Counted from the stretch's first letter, positions 1-9,488 are shown. The stretch is 64,000 bases of DNA from Guptibacillus algicola (GCF_020171805.1 NZ_JAIVAF010000003.1:1116001-1180000); one strand, 5' to 3'. Notes: generated by a model from the sequence alone, not told the origin. A program made the numbers and translations.

Positions 1-363
1 GGCAAGAAGCTAGTAGGGGCACAAATCAATCGGGTGGATGAAAAAAGGTATCTATTTGGACGATGTTAAAACGCCATCTTATCGCTACGATTGCTTTAGC
101 GTCCCCGAACTAATCGGAGCATTACTTCTCATCATGACCACGGATATTCCATTTAGCATGTTGATACAGTCAGGAGCTATAAGTGATGAGGAATTACGTG
201 TATTAAAACACATGAGGCAACGATCATTACTTATGTAACCATATTTGGAATAGCTACAATTCTATTAAGTCTAATCAATATATTCATGGTGGGTTTAAGG
301 AAGGATTATAGAGGGATTTACGATTTTATTGCGGGAACGTATGTAAAAATCACAAAAGCATAA
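1..363 (+). pseudogene. Broken RDD-family membrane protein (3' part)
   Basis: No single frame is open, but consecutive pieces in different frames read as one RDD-domain membrane protein. Frame 1 gives GKKLVGAQINRVDEKRYLFG up to a stop at 67. Frame 3 continues with LKRHLIATIALASP up to 111. Frame 2 carries a hydrophobic segment (about 107-200). Frame 1 resumes after stops at 184-189 and ends LRKDYRGIYDFIAGTYVKI before TAA at 361. A GK-x(2)-G segment followed later by R-x(3)-D-x-IAGT is the usual end of an RDD domain. At least three frameshifts are needed, so I read it as a decayed gene cut by the left window edge. A 66-residue ATG frame at 38-238 is only the middle piece and is unlikely to be a gene by itself. 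Confidence 0.6.
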
Positions 364-370
364 CAAAATG

Positions 371-400
371 GGGATGAGACCTTCAGTCTCATCCCTTTTA
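371..400 (+). terminator. Rho-independent terminator after the RDD relic
   Basis: A 10-bp perfect stem, GGGATGAGAC / GTCTCATCCC, with a CTTCA loop is followed by TTTTATA. It lies 7 bp after the relic's stop codon and also faces the end of gltC, so it may serve both directions. Confidence 0.8.
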
Positions 401-432
401 TATAGAAAGGATTTATGTATCTCTAGTCCTAT

Positions 433-1338
433 TTATTGACCAAAGCGGTTAAGAACTTCATAAAAATGGGTAAGAAATTCAAAAAACTTCCTTTCAGATG
501 GTGCAAGATCTCTTCCAACAGGGACAATGACGCCTACAGTTCTTGTTACGTTAGGCTCTGAAAGCTCGATTTTCACTGTTTCAGGCGGTAACTGCTCTGA
601 AAGTGTGATTTCTGGTAATAAACTCACTCCAAGACCAGCGGCAACTAGCCCTTTAATCGTATCGATATCTTCCCCTTCAAATGCGATGCGAGGTTTAAAG
701 CCAACTTGTTGACAAGCTGATGTAACGAGGTGATGCAAAGCATAGCCAGGTCGAAAAAGAACAAAGGGGTCGTTCTTTAATTGACCGAGTCTCACCATCG
801 GATTATCTGCTAACGGATGGTTAAACGGTAGCAGTGCAAGTAGCTTCTCAGTGAAGAATATATGACCTTCTACGTCAGATCGATCTTTAGGAACTGGCGA
901 TACGAACGCCAAGTCGATTTCCCCTTTACTAACTGCGTCTGTTAACTCCTGTAATGAGCCCTGACGAAGTTGAAACCCAACACTCGGATGTTCATTACGA
1001 AAAGCTGATATAACTGTAGGTAGCGTTTTCGCTGCTAGACTGTTCGGGAAACCGACCCGAATCGTCCCAGTTTCAGGATTTAAGTATTCATGGACAGCCT
1101 GTGTCGCACGTTCAATCTCAGCAATGGCTGTTTCTGCATGATCCATAAAGATATGACCTACTTGAGTTAATTTAACATTTCTTCCTTCTCTAAAGAACAA
1201 TTGCACACCTAATTCAGATTCCAAGTTTGCAATCTGTCTACTCACTGCGGATTGCGCGACATGAAGTGAGGTAGCCGCTTCTGTTACATGTTCTCTTCTA
1301 GCAACTTCCATAAAGTAATATAGCTGCCTTAGCTCCAT
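433..1338 (-). CDS. gltC: GltC-like LysR transcriptional activator of gltAB
   Basis: A 301-residue LysR-type regulator. Its N-terminal winged helix-turn-helix (about residues 1-60) starts MELRQLYYFMEVARREHVTE and contains the AVSRQIANLE recognition region. The effector-binding domain follows from about residue 90. It is transcribed divergently from gltA, exactly the arrangement of B. subtilis gltC, whose product activates gltAB and represses itself in response to the glutamate/2-oxoglutarate balance. Length and N-terminus match GltC well. The start is the ATG at 1338 with a GAAAGGG ribosome binding site about 10 bp upstream. The assignment rests on family similarity plus the divergent gltAB context; effector specificity is inferred. 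Confidence 0.88.
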   Translation of the reverse strand: MELRQLYYFMEVARREHVTEAATSLHVAQSAVSRQIANLESELGVQLFFREGRNVKLTQVGHIFMDHAETAIAEIERATQAVHEYLNPETGTIRVGFPNSLAAKTLPTVISAFRNEHPSVGFQLRQGSLQELTDAVSKGEIDLAFVSPVPKDRSDVEGHIFFTEKLLALLPFNHPLADNPMVRLGQLKNDPFVLFRPGYALHHLVTSACQQVGFKPRIAFEGEDIDTIKGLVAAGLGVSLLPEITLSEQLPPETVKIELSEPNVTRTVGVIVPVGRDLAPSERKFFEFLTHFYEVLNRFGQ

Positions 1339-1360
1339 AAAAAAGCAACCCTTTCTTTAA

Positions 1361-1390
1361 TTGATATCAATAATAGATTAATTATATCTA
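1361..1390. promoter_or_regulatory. Candidate GltC operator dyads in the gltC-gltA gap
   Basis: Two dyads lie in the divergent gap. One is the perfect palindrome TTGATATCAA (1361-1370). The other is TAGAT-N7-ATCTA (1374-1390). Both sit just upstream of the likely gltA promoter, where LysR activators normally bind. Assignment to GltC is inference from position and symmetry. Confidence 0.45.
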
Positions 1391-1399
1391 AATTATATA

Positions 1400-1429
1400 T
1401 TGAAAGCATGAGTCCGTGCAACGTACAAT
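1400..1429 (+). promoter_or_regulatory. Likely gltA sigma-A promoter
   Basis: TTGAAA (1400-1405) and TACAAT (1424-1429) are separated by 18 bp, about 85 bp upstream of the gltA start and directly after the candidate GltC dyads. Confidence 0.5.
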
Positions 1430-1515
1430 GAATGTAGAATATTTAAACAATTAAGACGTTATGGCGTTAAAGAGATAAACCATAGCGATTTGTGATAAGA
1501 GCGAGGAGTGGGATT

Positions 1516-4500
1516 ATGGTAAGAAGTAACTTTCCGGAAAAGCAAGGATTGTACGATCCAATTCATGAACATGATGCTTGCGGGATTGGACTCATTGCAG
1601 ACATGGACAATGAACCAGCGCACAGTATCATAGAAAAAGGAATTTATATGCTACGCCAGCTAGATCACCGCGGAGGGCAGGGAAGCGATCCTGACACGGG
1701 TGACGGTGCAGGTATCATGCTAGGAATTCCACATGAATTTTTCAAAAATGAAACGGACTTCGAATTGCCGGATAAAGGAGCTTACGGTGTAGGCATGATG
1801 TTTATGCCTGTAGATAACCATCTTCGCCAGCGAGCAATTAAGATTCTTGAAAATGCAATTGAAGAAGCAGGCCAAGAACTAATCGGTTGGAGAGAAGTTC
1901 CAATCGACGAATCGACGATTGGGGAAGCAGCTCGAATAGCGCAACCAATCATACGCCAGGTCTTCATTAAAAAAGGAAACGTGTCTGAAGAAGAGTTTGA
2001 AAGAAAACTCTATGTTATTCGTAAAAAAGCAGAGAAAGAAGTATCGCAGGATGCTCAGCTAGCTAAGACGAAATATTACGCAGCTAGCTTCTCGAAAGAT
2101 ACGATCGTTTACAAAGGAATGTTAACGCCAGAACAGCTTGATAAATTTTATCTTGATCTGAAAAATCCGAATTTTAAGTCTTCATTCTCTATGGTGCATT
2201 CTCGTTTTAGTACGAATACGTTCCCAAGCTGGGACCGTGCTCACCCGAATCGCTATTTGATTCATAATGGTGAAATCAATACGTTACGCGGAAATGTAAA
2301 CTGGATGAGAGCAAGAGAAGGTGCTTTGAAATCTAATGTATTCGGAGACGATATCAAAGAGATCGCGCCTATTATTCGTCAGAACGGCAGTGACTCTTCA
2401 TCTCTAGATAACTGCTTGGAATTCTTAACGTTATCAGGACGTTCTCTTCCACACGCAGCAATGATGATGATCCCTGAACCATGGGATAAAGATACGACGA
2501 TGCAAGATCCGAAGAAGGCATTTTACGAGTATCATAGCTGCTTGATGGAACCTTGGGATGGTCCAACAGCGATCGCATTTACAAACGGTAGACAAATCGG
2601 TGCGATGCTTGATCGTAATGGATTACGTCCAGCTCGATATGTCGTAACAGATGATAACACGTTTATTCTTTCCTCAGAAGTTGGAGTCATCGAAATAGAC
2701 GAAGAGAAGATCATCGAAAAAGGACGTCTAAGCCCTGGTAAGATGCTAATGGTGGATTTTGAAGAGAAAAGGCTTATTTATGATGACGAGATTAAAGAAC
2801 AGGTTGTAACTGAGCACCCTTACCGTTATTGGTTAACCAATCATTTAATGAGTCTTCGTGCTGAAGAAGTCGAAGTGAAATCTAGAAATGGAAAAGACTT
2901 AGTCCAAATACAAAGAGCATTCGGTTACACATATGAAGAGTTAACAAAAAACATTGCTCCTATGGTCACTGAAAAGAAAGATCCAATCGGTTCAATGGGT
3001 AATGATGTTCCTCTAGCTGTCTTATCAGATCGACCACAGCTGTTATTCAACTACTTCAAACAATTATTTGCTCAAGTAACGAATCCACCGATCGATTCTA
3101 TTCGAGAAGAATCAGTTACATCAACAATGACGCTACTAGGTCCTGAAGGAAATTTACTTGATACAGATAAAGAGAGCTGTAGAAGAATACGCCTGGAAAC
3201 ACCTATTATGACTAAAGGGAAATTCGAAGCAGTTAAAAACCTACACGACGATAGCATGCAATCTGAAACGCTCAGCTTGTTGTTTGATGTCTCTCGTGGA
3301 GAAACCGAAATGGAGCATGCGCTGTTAGCATTGTTTAGAAAAGCTGATCGTGCGATTAAGAATGGGAAAAGCATTCTTGTTCTATCTGATAAAGACCTAA
3401 ATCATGATCAAACAGCAATACCTTCATTACTGGCGATCAGCGGCCTTCATCATCATTTGATTAAGAGGGAAACAAGAACGAAGGTTAGCCTTGTAATTGA
3501 AACAGGCGAAGCAAGAGATGTTCACCAGTTTGCGATGTTAATCGGTTACGGAGCAGATGCAATCTACCCATACCTAGCATACGAATCCATCTCACATATG
3601 TTGAGTGACGGTACGATCGAAGGATTCACAATTGACGATGCGATCAAAAACTACATCGATGCTGCAACGTCTGGAATCGTTAAAGTAATGTCTAAGATGG
3701 GCATTTCAACCATTCAAAGTTATAGAGGGGCTCAGATCTTTGAAGCCATTGGGATTAGTAATGAAGTCATCGATCGATATTTTGCTGGTACAGCTTCACA
3801 AATCGATGGAATTCCAATCGATGTGATCGCTACAGAGACGCTTATGAGACATCACTTTGCATATCATGACTCAGAATATGAGGACGTAACGCTCGAAACT
3901 GGAAGTGACATGCAGTGGAGAAGTGGTGGAGAGCACCATTCCTTTAATCCTAAAACGATCCATACGCTCCAACATGCTGCTAGAACCAATAATTATGATC
4001 TTTACAAGAAGTTCTCTTCTATGGCACATGAGGAAAACTTAACTTACTTGAGGCAGGCATTTGATTTTGAATCGAATGGACCTGTACCGATCGAGGAAGT
4101 TGAAAGTGTAGAATCGATCACTCGTCGCTTTAAAACTGGAGCGATGAGTTACGGAGCTCTCAGTGAAGAAGCCCATGAAGCACTTGCTATCGCGATGAAC
4201 CGTATAGGTGGTCGAAGCAATAGTGGTGAAGGTGGCGAGCACCCATCCCGTTTTGAGCCTGATGAGAATGGCGATTCTCGAAGAAGTGCGATCAAACAGG
4301 TTGCTTCAGGTCGATTTGGTGTTTCTAGTCACTATTTAACGAACGCAGATGAGATTCAAATCAAAATGGCGCAGGGTGCTAAGCCAGGTGAAGGTGGTCA
4401 GCTACCAGGAAAGAAAGTTTATCCATGGATTGCTGAAGTTCGAGGTTCGACTCCTGGAGTAGGCTTGATCTCTCCCCCGCCTCACCATGATATCTATTCG

Positions 4501-6108
4501 ATTGAAGACTTAGCACAGCTTATTCATGATTTGAAGAATGCTAACCCTTCAGCACGTATCAGTGTAAAGCTTGTAGCAAAAGCGGGTGTTGGAACAATCG
4601 CAGCAGGGGTTGCAAAAGGGCTTGCTGATTGCATCCTTATTAGTGGATATGAAGGTGGTTCTGGTGCATCACCAAGAACAAGTATCAGACATGCAGGGCT
4701 ACCGTGGGAGCTAGGATTAGCAGAAACCCATCAAACACTTGTCTTGAATGATTTACGTGATCGAATCGTGTTAGAAGCAGATGGAAAAATGATGACGGGT
4801 CGAGATGTTGTCATGGCATCTCTACTTGGTGCAGAAGAATTTGGTTTCTCTACAGCACCTCTTGTCGTTCTAGGATGTATTTTGATGAGAGCTTGTCACC
4901 TTGACACATGTCCTGTTGGAGTTGCTACCCAAAACCCAGAACTACGCAAGAAATTTATGGGAAGTCCAGACCATGTCGTAAACTATCTAACATTTATTGC
5001 AGAAGAAGTACGAGAAATTATGGCTGAACTTGGATTTAGATCGATAGAAGAAATGATAGGAAAGACGAATGTGTTAAAAGTTAGTAGCCGAACGAAACAA
5101 CATTGGAAAGCAGGTTACTTAAACTTAAAACCATTACTATATCGCCCGCACATGTCTGACGAAGTAGGCACGTTCCATCAGCGAGATCAAGATCATAATC
5201 TTGATGCTGCACTTGATCGAACATCTATTATCCCAGCTTGCCTAGGTGCGATCGAAGAGAAGAAAACATTTGAAGGAACGTATGCGATTCACAACACGAA
5301 CCGTGTTGCCGGAGCAATGCTTGGACACGAGATCACAAAGCGCTACGGTGAAGAGGGATTACCTCATGAAACGATTAAATTGAATTTCAATGGTTCCGCA
5401 GGTCAAAGCTTTGGTGCATTCGTTCCAAACGGTGTAACGATGAGACTTGAAGGTGACGCCAACGACTACGTCGGAAAAGGACTTTCTGGTGGAAAGCTTA
5501 TCATTCATCCTTCAAATCGCTCTACGTTTGAACGTGATCGTAACACCATCATAGGAAACGTTGCGTTCTACGGTGCGACTTCAGGTGAAGCGTATATCAG
5601 TGGGCAGGCCGGAGAGCGGTTCTGTGTCCGTAACAGTGGAGTTAAAGCTGTTGTCGAGGGAATTGGTGACAATGGTTGTGAATACATGACAGGCGGTCGT
5701 GTCGTTGTTCTAGGGACAACTGGAAAGAACTTCGCGGCAGGAATGTCCGGTGGAGTTGCATATGTACTAAGTGAAGACAGAGAAGAATTTATTCGAAATG
5801 TGAATTCAGAATTGGTACACATGGAGACCTTAACGAATTATGAAGAAATTCTTGAAGTGAAACAGTTCGTTCAACAGCATGCTTATCATACTGATAGCCC
5901 TAAGGCAATAAAGATTCTACAGAACTGGAATGAATTCGTAGGAGGTTTTGTGAAAGTAATCCCCAAGGAATTTAAGAAAATTACAGCTTCACTTGAAGAA
6001 CTGAAACAACAAGGATATGAAGATGATGATGCAGCACTTGAAGTGTTCCAGCAGGCTAAGAACGGTAATGTAAAGCCGACAAAAGTAAGCGACCTGGAAC
6101 CCGTATAA
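1516..6108 (+). CDS. gltA: Glutamate synthase (NADPH) large subunit
   Basis: The 1530-residue GOGAT large subunit makes two glutamates from glutamine and 2-oxoglutarate. The ATG at 1516 is preferred over an in-frame GTG at 1492 because GAGGAGTGGG precedes it by a few bases and because it places the catalytic Cys of the class II amidotransferase at residue 22 (HDACGIG) after a 21-residue propeptide, as usual in this family. Next come the central domain, the FMN-binding synthase domain (GEGGEHPSRFEPDENGDSRR region, AGVGTIAAGVAKG) and the 3Fe-4S cysteines in CILMRACHLDTCPVG. The C-terminal beta-helix GXGXG domain is also visible. It is followed by gltB after 12 bp, forming the standard gltAB operon. 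It is full length with no defects seen. Confidence 0.97.
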   Translation: MVRSNFPEKQGLYDPIHEHDACGIGLIADMDNEPAHSIIEKGIYMLRQLDHRGGQGSDPDTGDGAGIMLGIPHEFFKNETDFELPDKGAYGVGMMFMPVDNHLRQRAIKILENAIEEAGQELIGWREVPIDESTIGEAARIAQPIIRQVFIKKGNVSEEEFERKLYVIRKKAEKEVSQDAQLAKTKYYAASFSKDTIVYKGMLTPEQLDKFYLDLKNPNFKSSFSMVHSRFSTNTFPSWDRAHPNRYLIHNGEINTLRGNVNWMRAREGALKSNVFGDDIKEIAPIIRQNGSDSSSLDNCLEFLTLSGRSLPHAAMMMIPEPWDKDTTMQDPKKAFYEYHSCLMEPWDGPTAIAFTNGRQIGAMLDRNGLRPARYVVTDDNTFILSSEVGVIEIDEEKIIEKGRLSPGKMLMVDFEEKRLIYDDEIKEQVVTEHPYRYWLTNHLMSLRAEEVEVKSRNGKDLVQIQRAFGYTYEELTKNIAPMVTEKKDPIGSMGNDVPLAVLSDRPQLLFNYFKQLFAQVTNPPIDSIREESVTSTMTLLGPEGNLLDTDKESCRRIRLETPIMTKGKFEAVKNLHDDSMQSETLSLLFDVSRGETEMEHALLALFRKADRAIKNGKSILVLSDKDLNHDQTAIPSLLAISGLHHHLIKRETRTKVSLVIETGEARDVHQFAMLIGYGADAIYPYLAYESISHMLSDGTIEGFTIDDAIKNYIDAATSGIVKVMSKMGISTIQSYRGAQIFEAIGISNEVIDRYFAGTASQIDGIPIDVIATETLMRHHFAYHDSEYEDVTLETGSDMQWRSGGEHHSFNPKTIHTLQHAARTNNYDLYKKFSSMAHEENLTYLRQAFDFESNGPVPIEEVESVESITRRFKTGAMSYGALSEEAHEALAIAMNRIGGRSNSGEGGEHPSRFEPDENGDSRRSAIKQVASGRFGVSSHYLTNADEIQIKMAQGAKPGEGGQLPGKKVYPWIAEVRGSTPGVGLISPPPHHDIYSIEDLAQLIHDLKNANPSARISVKLVAKAGVGTIAAGVAKGLADCILISGYEGGSGASPRTSIRHAGLPWELGLAETHQTLVLNDLRDRIVLEADGKMMTGRDVVMASLLGAEEFGFSTAPLVVLGCILMRACHLDTCPVGVATQNPELRKKFMGSPDHVVNYLTFIAEEVREIMAELGFRSIEEMIGKTNVLKVSSRTKQHWKAGYLNLKPLLYRPHMSDEVGTFHQRDQDHNLDAALDRTSIIPACLGAIEEKKTFEGTYAIHNTNRVAGAMLGHEITKRYGEEGLPHETIKLNFNGSAGQSFGAFVPNGVTMRLEGDANDYVGKGLSGGKLIIHPSNRSTFERDRNTIIGNVAFYGATSGEAYISGQAGERFCVRNSGVKAVVEGIGDNGCEYMTGGRVVVLGTTGKNFAAGMSGGVAYVLSEDREEFIRNVNSELVHMETLTNYEEILEVKQFVQQHAYHTDSPKAIKILQNWNEFVGGFVKVIPKEFKKITASLEELKQQGYEDDDAALEVFQQAKNGNVKPTKVSDLEPV

Positions 6109-6120
6109 GGAGGTATTCGT

Positions 6121-7605
6121 TTGGGTAAACCAACAGGATTTATAGACTATCCAAGAGAGAAAATGCGTGAAAGAGATCCATTGACGAGATTAAAAGATTG
6201 GGAAGAATACCAACTTCCACAATCAGAAGAAAAATTAAAAGAACAGGGTGCTCGCTGCATGGATTGCGGCACTCCGTTCTGCCATTCCGGCATCGAAATT
6301 AACGGCAATGCCTCCGGGTGCCCGCTATATAACCTTATTCCTGAGTGGAATCACCTTGTATATGAAGGGAAATGGAAAGAAGCGTTAGATCGTCTATTAA
6401 AAACAAATAATTTTCCAGAATTCACAGGGAGAGTGTGTCCAGCACCGTGTGAAGGTGCATGTGTAGCCGGAATTCCTGACGATGCTGTAGCTATTAAGAG
6501 TATCGAAAAAGAGATCATTGACCGAGGGTTCAACGAAGGATGGATGACTCCAAAACCACCTAAGAAAAGAACAGGGAAGAAGATTGCGGTCGTTGGTTCT
6601 GGTCCTGCTGGTTTAGCCGCAGCTGATCAGCTAAATAAAGCTGGACACTCCGTAACGATTTACGAACGGGATGATCGAATCGGCGGATTGCTCATGTATG
6701 GTATTCCTAATATGAAACTCGACAAAGAGCTAGTGGAACGCCGAGTGAATTTATTAGAAGAAGAAGGCGTCCGTTTCGTTACCAACACAGAAATCGGAGA
6801 AGATATCTCACGTGAAGAGTTAAAGAATCAGCATGATGCTGTCATTCTTTGTACAGGAGCTCAAAAACATCGCGATTTACCAATAAAGGGACGCAAATTA
6901 GGCGGCATCCATTATGCGATGGATTACTTAAAGAAAAATACCAAAAGTCTACTAGATTCAAAGCTACAAGATAAACAGTATGTATCTGCAGAAAATAAAC
7001 ATGTCATCGTTATCGGTGGCGGTGATACTGGGGCGGATTGTGTTGCTACATCACTAAGGCATGGTTGTAAGAGCGTTCATCAATTCGGAAAGCACCCTCA
7101 GTTAACAGCCGACCGCATGATCGATAATCCTTGGCCTGAATTCCCGAAAGTCTTTACACTTGATTATGCATATGAAGAAGCTGCAGCAAATCATGGGGAA
7201 GACCCTAGACAGTATTCCATTATGACGAAGAAGTTTGTTGGGGATGAGAATGGCGATGTGAAAGAGCTTCACACGGTTACGATCGAAAAGCATGTGGATA
7301 AGCGCGGTAATGTATTTATGAAAGAACTACCAGGTACTGAGAAAGTATGGCCAGTCGACCTCGTTTTAATTGCCATTGGTTTTACAGGACCAGAAGAGGG
7401 AGTACTTGAACACTTTGAAGTTGAACAAGATGATAGAAAGCTTGCAAAAGCTGAATTTGACGACTATAGAACGAACATCGACGGCGTCTTCGCCGCTGGT
7501 GATGTCAGAAGAGGCCAAAGCTTAATCGTATGGGCGATCAATGAAGGTCGCGGAGCCGCTAGAGAAGTCGATCGTTATTTAATGAACAAAACGGTACTAC
7601 CATAA
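6121..7605 (+). CDS. gltB: Glutamate synthase (NADPH) small subunit
   Basis: The 494-residue beta subunit passes electrons from NADPH through FAD and 4Fe-4S clusters to the large subunit. N-terminal cysteines ([10 protein letters not shown], then [14 protein letters not shown] and CPAPCEGAC) form the cluster region. A dinucleotide-binding [10 protein letters not shown] follows at about residue 157, then a second Rossmann motif GGGDTGADC and the C-terminal FAD motif [11 protein letters not shown]. Translation starts at TTG 6121, supported by a perfect AAGGAGGT seven bases upstream. It is co-transcribed with gltA and ends just before a strong terminator. Confidence 0.97.
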   Translation: MGKPTGFIDYPREKMRERDPLTRLKDWEEYQLPQSEEKLKEQGARCMDCGTPFCHSGIEINGNASGCPLYNLIPEWNHLVYEGKWKEALDRLLKTNNFPEFTGRVCPAPCEGACVAGIPDDAVAIKSIEKEIIDRGFNEGWMTPKPPKKRTGKKIAVVGSGPAGLAAADQLNKAGHSVTIYERDDRIGGLLMYGIPNMKLDKELVERRVNLLEEEGVRFVTNTEIGEDISREELKNQHDAVILCTGAQKHRDLPIKGRKLGGIHYAMDYLKKNTKSLLDSKLQDKQYVSAENKHVIVIGGGDTGADCVATSLRHGCKSVHQFGKHPQLTADRMIDNPWPEFPKVFTLDYAYEEAAANHGEDPRQYSIMTKKFVGDENGDVKELHTVTIEKHVDKRGNVFMKELPGTEKVWPVDLVLIAIGFTGPEEGVLEHFEVEQDDRKLAKAEFDDYRTNIDGVFAAGDVRRGQSLIVWAINEGRGAAREVDRYLMNKTVLP

Positions 7606-7613
7606 ACACACTG

Positions 7614-7643
7614 AAAACCACTCCTCGATTGAGGAGTGGTTTT
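7614..7643 (+). terminator. gltAB terminator, possibly bidirectional
   Basis: A 13-bp stem (AAAACCACTCCTC, loop GATT, GAGGAGTGGTTTT) is closed by A- and T-rich arms. It lies 8 bp after gltB and just past the 3' end of the convergent small toxin-like gene, so it could end both transcripts. Confidence 0.85.
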
Positions 7644-7646
7644 CGC

Positions 7647-7736
7647 TTATGAAGAACGATCTTTAGAGTGAACAATGGCGAGTACCAGGCCTGAAAAACT
7701 AATCATAATGGTGAGAGCCTCAAATACGCTAAGCAT
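7647..7736 (-). CDS. Putative holin-like toxin, 29 aa (Hol_Tox type)
   Basis: A tiny open frame on the minus strand encodes 29 residues beginning MLSVFEALTIMISFSGL and ending HSKDRSS. The layout (short N-terminus, E-x-L-x-x-M-I-S-F-x-x-L-V-L-A-I membrane helix, charged tail) is that of the putative holin-like toxin family, which includes TxpA/BsrG-like type I toxin relatives. A textbook ribosome binding site (AAAGGAG) lies 6 bp upstream of the ATG. It is convergent with gltB and shares its terminator. Such peptides are normally silenced by an antisense RNA; none can be proven here, though the region 7737-7925 would have room for one. Family membership is pattern recognition on a short sequence. 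Confidence 0.65.
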   Translation of the reverse strand: MLSVFEALTIMISFSGLVLAIVHSKDRSS

Positions 7737-7802
7737 AACATCACTCCTTTAATAGTAGGATGGCGTAAAAGAGGGTTGTCCTATACTCATAAATCTAAAG
7801 GT

Positions 7803-7831
7803 TTGACAGAAAATGCATTCTTTAATACACT
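7803..7831 (+). promoter_or_regulatory. mhqO sigma-A promoter
   Basis: A perfect -35 TTGACA (7803-7808) and a -10 TACACT (7826-7831) are spaced by 17 bp. The MhqR-like dyad starts 9 bp after the -10 box, where a repressor would cover the transcription start. Confidence 0.65.
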
Positions 7832-7840
7832 TAAATCAAA

Positions 7841-7858
7841 TATCTTGAATTAAAGATA
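7841..7858. promoter_or_regulatory. MhqR-like operator
   Basis: TATCTTGAATTAAAGATA is an 18-bp near-perfect dyad that closely resembles the B. subtilis MhqR operator (ATCTCGAATTCGAGAT-like core). Its position directly downstream of a strong promoter and upstream of mhqO-mhqD supports repression relieved by quinone-type electrophiles. No mhqR gene is in this window. Confidence 0.65.
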
Positions 7859-7934
7859 ATGGCGATGGAGATTAAACTTTTGTATTTAGGGAATCAGATT
7901 TACTACGGAAAATTAATAAAGGAGAATGTCTTAC

Positions 7935-8879
7935 ATGAAACATACAACTGGAATTCATCATATAACAGCAATAGTTGGAAACCCACAAGAAAATGTTGAT
8001 TTTTATAGCGGTGTATTAGGATTACGTTTAGTAAAGAAAACCGTTAATTTCGACGATCCTGGTACGTATCACCTCTATTTTGGTAACGAAGAGGGTGCAC
8101 CTGGCACAATCATGACATTTTTCCCTTGGTCAAATGCACATCAAGGTAGAATCGGATCAGGACAGGTTGGAGTAACTAGTTTCGTTATTCCAGAAGGCAG
8201 CATAGGATTCTGGAGAGAACGATTAGAGAAATTCGACGTTGCAGTTAATGAGCGTACACGATTCGGTGAAGGTGTTTTGGAATTTGACGACCCTCACGGA
8301 TTGCACTTAGAACTAGTTGAGCGAGAAGAAGGTGAAAGAAACACGTGGCAATTCGGGGGTGTCGATTCATCCAATGCTATCAAAGGATTTGCTGGTGCGA
8401 CGCTATTATCTGGTCAACCTGAAGCTACAATCAAAGTATTGGAAGATGTACTAGGGTTTACGCGTGTATCAGAAGAAGGAGACTTTATTAGGTTTAAATC
8501 AAGTGGTCCTATAGGGAACACGGTAGATGTTAAGAAAACATCTCTCCCATCAGGTTCCCTTGGTTCAGGAACTGTACATCATATTGCATGGCGAGCAAAC
8601 GACTTTGAAGACCATGAATCTTGGAGGGCTCTGATCGAAGAGAAGGGGTACAAACCGACACCTGTAATCGACCGACAATATTTTAATGCGATTTATTTCA
8701 GAGAAGAAGGCGGCATATTGTTCGAAATTGCTACTGATCCTCCTGGATTCGCAAAAGATGAAGATTCAGAAGAGATGGGGATGAACCTTCTTTTACCACC
8801 ATGGTTGGAGGACAAGAGAACTCAAATCGAAAATATACTAGAACCAGCACAAGCACGAGTTTTGGAAGGTGATAAATAA
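7935..8879 (+). CDS. mhqO: Ring-cleaving dioxygenase MhqO (VOC family)
   Basis: A 314-residue vicinal-oxygen-chelate protein with two tandem glyoxalase-like modules. Metal-ligand motifs of the extradiol dioxygenase type are visible: GIHHITAIVG at the start, VHHIAWR in the second module and ILFEIATDPPGF near the end. The family (MhqO/MhqE/MhqA) degrades hydroquinone- and catechol-like compounds. The ATG at 7935 is chosen over ATG 7926 because AAGGAG lies 9 bp from the former and only 1 bp from the latter, and because family members begin at MKHTTGIHHIT. Its stop overlaps the next start (TAATG), so it is translationally coupled to mhqD. Likely MhqR-controlled. Confidence 0.88.
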   Translation: MKHTTGIHHITAIVGNPQENVDFYSGVLGLRLVKKTVNFDDPGTYHLYFGNEEGAPGTIMTFFPWSNAHQGRIGSGQVGVTSFVIPEGSIGFWRERLEKFDVAVNERTRFGEGVLEFDDPHGLHLELVEREEGERNTWQFGGVDSSNAIKGFAGATLLSGQPEATIKVLEDVLGFTRVSEEGDFIRFKSSGPIGNTVDVKKTSLPSGSLGSGTVHHIAWRANDFEDHESWRALIEEKGYKPTPVIDRQYFNAIYFREEGGILFEIATDPPGFAKDEDSEEMGMNLLLPPWLEDKRTQIENILEPAQARVLEGDK

Positions 8880-9481
8880 TGAAGCATATCTTTAAGCAGG
8901 GAGCATCTGATAAGCCTACATTACTTCTACTTCACGGAACAGGCGGTAATGAAGAAGACCTTGTTCAACTTGCACATCTAATAGCACCTGATAACTCTTT
9001 TTTAAGTGTTAGAGGGAACGTATCTGAAAATGGCATGCCACGCTTTTTCAAAAGACATGCAGAAGGCGTATTTGATGAAGAAGATTTGGTTGCACGTACA
9101 CACGAACTGAATCAGTTCATTACAGATGCATCAGAAAAATATGATTTTGATAGAGATAATGTGATCGCAATTGGTTATTCTAACGGAGCAAATATTGCGG
9201 GAAGCTTACTCCTTCACGATGAAAATGCACTTAAGGCGGCTATATTACATCACCCGATGGTACCTATACGTGGTTTAAAAACACCTGATCTGTCTAACAT
9301 GCCGATCTTTATCGGTGCCGGAGAAAATGATCCAATCTGTTCTTCAGAAGAAACGATTGAATTGGAGAAAATCCTATCAGATGCAGGAGCTTCCGTAACG
9401 GTTCATTGGGAACGCATGGGACATCAATTAACAAAACCTGAAGTAGATGCTGCAGCACAGTGGTATAATCAGAAATTCTAA
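8879..9481 (+). CDS. mhqD: Phospholipase/carboxylesterase MhqD
   Basis: A 200-residue alpha/beta hydrolase. The oxyanion segment LLLLHGTGGNEEDL is near the start, the nucleophile elbow is GYSNGAN, the acid is in GAGENDPICS, and the catalytic His is in MGHQLT. The family is the small esterase/phospholipase that accompanies ring-cleaving dioxygenases in quinone-resistance operons. The ATG overlaps the mhqO stop by one base. Natural substrate in this organism is not evident from sequence. Confidence 0.85.
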   Translation: MKHIFKQGASDKPTLLLLHGTGGNEEDLVQLAHLIAPDNSFLSVRGNVSENGMPRFFKRHAEGVFDEEDLVARTHELNQFITDASEKYDFDRDNVIAIGYSNGANIAGSLLLHDENALKAAILHHPMVPIRGLKTPDLSNMPIFIGAGENDPICSSEETIELEKILSDAGASVTVHWERMGHQLTKPEVDAAAQWYNQKF

Positions 9482-9488
9482 GAGGGGA

